DNA of 10,897 nucleotides, from NCBI GenBank assembly GCA_045648205.1, contig JAZRNM010000028.1:1-10897 (forward strand), read 5' to 3'. This DNA comes from SIG440 sp045648205. Lineage in GTDB: Bacteria > Bacillota > Clostridia > Monoglobales > Monoglobaceae. A program made the position numbers and the translations under genes. This document shows positions 8,069 through 10,897 of this stretch, one piece after another; position 1 is the first letter of the stretch; every line of letters starts with the position of its first letter. The notes below the pieces were generated by a model. The model ran no database searches. It worked only from the letters and a program-made list of their open reading frames with translations, and was not told the origin of the DNA.

Positions 8069-8174
8069 GGGTCATTGAAAATGACTGCTGTCGATTCACA
8101 CCACCCATCGACTCTCTCAAAAACAAACCATTTTCGACCTTCTTCGTCATAGCTTTTGAAAAAATAATAAAATT

Positions 8175-8203
8175 ATTATAGCATCCAAATCCACTATTGT
8201 CAA
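8175..8203 (-). promoter_or_regulatory. Sigma-A promoter of the T-box operon
   Basis: Perfect consensus TTGACA (8198-8203) and TATAAT (8175-8180), separated by 17 bases (8181-8197). Transcription should start near 8168, just upstream of T-box stem I. Confidence 0.92.
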
Positions 8204-8284
8204 CACTTTTTTGCAAAAATTATTACATAAAAACAAATTATATTTTCATATTAAAATTAGTATATATTTTATATTATTTTTCTA
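8204..8284. other. AT-rich divergent intergenic spacer
   Basis: The region between the two -35 boxes is almost entirely A and T, as expected of upstream promoter elements. No gene, structured RNA or clear operator is seen. Confidence 0.6.
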
Positions 8285-8313
8285 TTGACACATAATACAA
8301 AAAGTGATAAAAT
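8285..8313 (+). promoter_or_regulatory. Sigma-A promoter of pyrC-carB
   Basis: TTGACA (8285-8290), a 17-base spacer, then TAAAAT (8308-8313). Transcription should start near 8320, leaving a leader of only about 22 bases. There is thus no room for a PyrR-type attenuator between this promoter and pyrC. Confidence 0.8.
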
Positions 8314-8341
8314 ATATGAAAATGTCAGAAAGGAAATTTAC

Positions 8342-9601
8342 ATGAACTGCATACTCAAAAACGCAACAGTTTATATAAATAACGAGTTTTCACAAAAGGA
8401 TTTATTTCTTGTTGACGGTAAAGTCAGCTTTGAATATAGTCCTCTTTTTTTGGATTTCACAGTTATCCCCTGTGACGGCAAATATATTTTTCCCGGTTTT
8501 GCAGATGTTCACGTTCATCTGAGAGAACCGGGTTTTTTGTATAAGGAAACAATCGAAACCGGAACAAAGGCTGCAGCCCGAGGTGGTTACACAGTTGTCT
8601 GCTCAATGCCCAATCTGAATCCGGCACCTGACTCTGTTGAAAACCTGAACGTGCAGCTTGATGCAATCAAAAAATCAGCAGTTATTGATGTTTATCCCTT
8701 TGGAACAATTACCAAATCAAGTCTGGGTGAAAAACTTTCCGATATGAATAAAATTTCCGATTTCGTCATAGGCTTCTCAGATGACGGACGCGGCGTTCAA
8801 AATGATGATATGATGCGCTCTGCAATGAAAAAGGCAAAAGAGCTTAACAAAATAATTTCAGCACATTGTGAAGATAATTCTCTCCTTCGTGGCGGTTATA
8901 TTCACGACGGTGAATACGCAAAAGAGCACGGACACGCGGGAATTTGTTCCGAGAGCGAGTGGGGACAAATCAAACGGGATCTTGAATTAGTCCGTGAAAT
9001 TGGTTGCAAATATCACGTTTGCCACATATCAACCAAGGAAAGTGTCGAACTCATTCGTCAGGCAAAAAAAGACGGACTTGATGTGACTTGCGAAACCGCT
9101 CCGCATTATCTCATCCTTTCAGATAAAGACCTCAAAGAAGATGGCAGATTCAAAATGAATCCCCCTCTTCGAAGTGAAGAAGACAGGCTTGCTCTCATCG
9201 AAGGTATATGCGATGGAACAATCGATATGATTGCAACAGACCATGCACCACATTCCTTTGAAGAAAAAAGCCGTGGTTTAAAAGACAGTCTGATGGGAAT
9301 TGTGGGAATCGAAACAGCTTTCCCACTCCTTTACACCAACCTTGTAAAAACAAAAATAATCACTCTCGAAAAACTGATTGAGCTTATGCACACAAACCCC
9401 TGCAAGCGGTTTGAAATCAACCAGCCGTTTGGCGAAGGTTTTGTTGCAAACTTGACAATTTTCGACCTTGATTGTCCTTACAAAATAAATACAAAAGACT
9501 TTCTGTCAATGGGAAAAGCCACACCCTTTGATGGTGCAACCGTGTGGGGCAAATGTCTTATGACGATCCATAACGGTGAAATTGCTTGGCAGAAAAATTA
9601 A
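8342..9601 (+). CDS. pyrC: Dihydroorotase (class I)
   Basis: A 419-residue zinc amidohydrolase that closes carbamoyl-aspartate to dihydroorotate in de novo pyrimidine synthesis. Metal-site motifs are DVHVHLREPG (55-64; H57, H59), the bridging aspartate region FSDDGRG (D147/D148), HCED (H175), HIST (H228) and ATDHAPH (D300). The length fits class I dihydroorotases. The start at 8342 is chosen because AAAGGAA (8329-8335) lies at good spacing before it. A longer in-frame reading from the TTG at 8285 is rejected: that TTG is part of the -35 box, and the added residues would be encoded upstream of the transcription start. carB follows after 22 bases, so the two are one transcription unit. Confidence 0.95.
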   Translation: MNCILKNATVYINNEFSQKDLFLVDGKVSFEYSPLFLDFTVIPCDGKYIFPGFADVHVHLREPGFLYKETIETGTKAAARGGYTVVCSMPNLNPAPDSVENLNVQLDAIKKSAVIDVYPFGTITKSSLGEKLSDMNKISDFVIGFSDDGRGVQNDDMMRSAMKKAKELNKIISAHCEDNSLLRGGYIHDGEYAKEHGHAGICSESEWGQIKRDLELVREIGCKYHVCHISTKESVELIRQAKKDGLDVTCETAPHYLILSDKDLKEDGRFKMNPPLRSEEDRLALIEGICDGTIDMIATDHAPHSFEEKSRGLKDSLMGIVGIETAFPLLYTNLVKTKIITLEKLIELMHTNPCKRFEINQPFGEGFVANLTIFDLDCPYKINTKDFLSMGKATPFDGATVWGKCLMTIHNGEIAWQKN

Positions 9602-9623
9602 AAATTCAGGAGGAAAAGAACAA

Positions 9624-10897
9624 ATGGCAAAAAGAACAGATATCAAAAAAATTCTCATCATAGGCTCAGGTCCAATTGTTATTGGTCAGGCAGCTGAATT
9701 TGACTATGCAGGGACACAAGCTTGTCTCGCTCTCAAAGAAGAGGGCTATGAAGTTATTCTTGCAAACTCAAACCCTGCAACCATAATGACAGATACCACA
9801 GTTGCAGACAAGGTTTATATGGAACCACTCACATTGGAATATATCGCAAAGATAATCCGTCGTGAACGCCCTGATGCAATTGTTCCCGGAATCGGTGGTC
9901 AGACAGGGCTCAATCTTGCTATGCAGCTTGAGAAAAAAGGCGTTCTCAAAGAATGCCAGGTTGAACTCCTTGGAACAAAAAGTGAAAGTATCGAACGCGC
10001 AGAAGATCGTGAAATGTTCAAAGAACTTTGTCAATCAATCGGCGAACCCGTAATTCCTTCAGAAATAACATATTCCCTTGAAGAAGCAAAAGATGCGGCA
10101 AACAGAATTGGTTATCCCGTTGTTCTTCGTCCCGCCTTTACTCTTGGCGGAACAGGTGGCGGTTTTGCATACAATGAAGAAGAGCTCATTGAGGTTGGTA
10201 CAAATGCATTCAAGCTCTCACCCGTTTCTCAGGTTTTGATTGAAAAGAGCGTCAAAGGTTACAAAGAAATTGAATTTGAGGTTATGCGTGACTCCAATGA
10301 CACCGCAATCACCATCTGCGGAATGGAAAACATTGACCCGGTTGGCATTCACACAGGCGACTCCATAGTTGTTGCCCCAATTCAATCACTCAATGACCAC
10401 GACCTCAAGATGCTCAACGACAGCGCAATAAAAATCATCCGCGAACTCAAGATTGAAGGCGGATGTAATGTTCAGTTTGCTCTCAATCCTTATAACTCCG
10501 AATATTACCTTATTGAGGTAAATCCCAGAGTTTCCCGTTCTTCTGCTCTTGCATCAAAAGCAAGCGGCTATCCCATCGCAAGAGTAACTGCAAAAATTGC
10601 AGTTGGTATGTCCCTGGAAGAAATTGCTATTGCAAACACCAATGCGGCATTTGAACCAAGACTTGACTATGTTGTTGCAAAATTCCCAAGATTCCCCTTT
10701 GACAAGTTTACCTCTGCATCAAACTCTTTGGGCACACAGATGAAAGCAACCGGTGAGGTTATGGGTATTGGTTCAACTCTGGAAGAATGTTTCCTGAAAT
10801 CAATCCGTTCACTGGAAATTGGTGTGAATCACATCTGGATGTCAAAGTTTGAGAATATGTCTGTTGAGGATATGCTTGAATACCTCAAGGAATTCCG
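9624..10897 (+). CDS. carB: Carbamoyl-phosphate synthase large subunit, N-terminal part (3' end outside window)
   Basis: 424 complete codons are visible, about 40% of a normal CarB (about 1070 residues). They cover the first half, which phosphorylates bicarbonate: the pre-ATP-grasp domain with GSGPIVIGQAAEFDYAG (14-30), the ATP-grasp domain with R129, R169 (VLRPAF), GGTGGG (175-180), HTGDS (243-247), Q284, E298 and N300, then ALASKASGYPIA, and the start of the oligomerisation domain near the edge. These residues match known nucleotide and metal contacts in the E. coli enzyme. AGGAGG (9609-9614) sits 9 bases before the ATG. The small glutaminase subunit gene carA is not in the window; it would be needed elsewhere for use of glutamine. 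The ammonia-dependent half is not visible. Confidence 0.97.
   Translation, partial: MAKRTDIKKILIIGSGPIVIGQAAEFDYAGTQACLALKEEGYEVILANSNPATIMTDTTVADKVYMEPLTLEYIAKIIRRERPDAIVPGIGGQTGLNLAMQLEKKGVLKECQVELLGTKSESIERAEDREMFKELCQSIGEPVIPSEITYSLEEAKDAANRIGYPVVLRPAFTLGGTGGGFAYNEEELIEVGTNAFKLSPVSQVLIEKSVKGYKEIEFEVMRDSNDTAITICGMENIDPVGIHTGDSIVVAPIQSLNDHDLKMLNDSAIKIIRELKIEGGCNVQFALNPYNSEYYLIEVNPRVSRSSALASKASGYPIARVTAKIAVGMSLEEIAIANTNAAFEPRLDYVVAKFPRFPFDKFTSASNSLGTQMKATGEVMGIGSTLEECFLKSIRSLEIGVNHIWMSKFENMSVEDMLEYLKEF

Larger units (their letters stand above)
7888..8168 (-). promoter_or_regulatory. T-box riboswitch leader, leucine specificity (specifier CTC)
   Basis: Read on the minus strand, this leader has all the main parts of a tRNA-sensing T-box. 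Stem I begins with AGC/GCT and a GA-type kink, then GAAG/CTTC. The distal helix GTCGAT/ATCGAC closes a GGGTGGTGTGA-type loop after AGAGAG. The specifier loop ends in GACC-CTC-A followed by CTTC, so by comparison with glyQS-type leaders the codon is CTC, Leu (8066-8068). The T-box core GAGTGGTACCGCG lies at 7933-7945; the acceptor-pairing TGGT (7942-7939) requires a tRNA ending in ACCA, which fits tRNA-Leu. The antiterminator pairs TTTGAG (7943-7948) with CTCAAA (7911-7916) and GCG with CGT across the TGGTACC bulge. Uncharged tRNA-Leu should therefore switch the downstream operon on. Confidence 0.93.

Noticed and set aside
8163..8177. Perfect 6-3-6 inverted repeat (AATAAT/ATTATT) over the -10 box and transcription start
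   Set aside because: It is made only of A and T in a very AT-rich stretch and is easily produced by chance, so there is too little to call an operator.
8010..8216. A 68-codon minus-strand open frame within the leader region
   Set aside because: It overlaps the promoter and the T-box stem I and specifier; the RNA structure explains the sequence and the peptide has no recognisable features.
8285..8341. A 19-codon N-terminal extension of pyrC starting at TTG 8285
   Set aside because: The TTG is part of the -35 box TTGACA, the extension lies mostly upstream of the predicted transcription start, and the ATG at 8342 has a good ribosome binding site and begins the normal family N-terminus.
1..10897. 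Mobile elements, CRISPR arrays, tRNA or rRNA genes
   Set aside because: No transposase-like frame, terminal inverted repeats, spaced direct repeats or tRNA/rRNA sequence was seen; the window is fully accounted for by two operons and their control region.

Overview
The window looks like chromosomal DNA of an anaerobic Gram-positive bacterium, most likely a member of the Clostridia and possibly a gut or rumen relative of the Ruminococcaceae/Oscillospiraceae. The reasons are a T-box riboswitch, consensus sigma-A promoters, strong AGGAGG-type ribosome binding sites, moderately AT-rich DNA, and a ferredoxin-dependent 2-oxoacid oxidoreductase. The lineage below Clostridia is inference.

Left arm (1-8203, minus strand): one operon of eight genes reading leftward from a consensus promoter at 8175-8203. 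The leader (about 8168-7888) is a T-box riboswitch. Its specifier codon reads CTC (Leu), its tRNA acceptor-binding bulge is TGGT, and its terminator and antiterminator are mutually exclusive. The genes, in transcription order, are: a MinD/ParA-type P-loop ATPase; a 2x[4Fe-4S] ferredoxin subunit; the alpha, beta and gamma subunits of a 2-oxoacid:ferredoxin oxidoreductase (VOR type); the branched-chain aminotransferase IlvE; a 2-isopropylmalate-synthase-like protein that has lost all its active-site metal ligands but keeps the LeuA leucine-binding/dimer domain; and a large protein, cut by the window edge, that fuses a sugar-phosphate isomerase/epimerase-type TIM barrel to an AMP-forming acyl-CoA synthetase. 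Spacings are 1-base overlaps to about 29 bases.

Taken together, the left arm reads as a leucine-starvation-induced route from a branched-chain acid to leucine: acid + CoA + ATP to isovaleryl-CoA (acyl-CoA synthetase), reductive carboxylation to 4-methyl-2-oxopentanoate (VOR with ferredoxin), then transamination (IlvE). The individual reactions are known in anaerobes. The Leu T-box control, the degenerate LeuA-like protein and the TIM-barrel/synthetase fusion are the unusual parts and the best candidate for a new system.

Middle (8204-8284): a short, very AT-rich divergent promoter region with no gene.

Right arm (8285-10897, plus strand): a consensus promoter followed by pyrC (dihydroorotase) and carB (carbamoyl-phosphate synthase large subunit, cut by the window end). 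These are pyrimidine biosynthesis genes. No carA lies between them.
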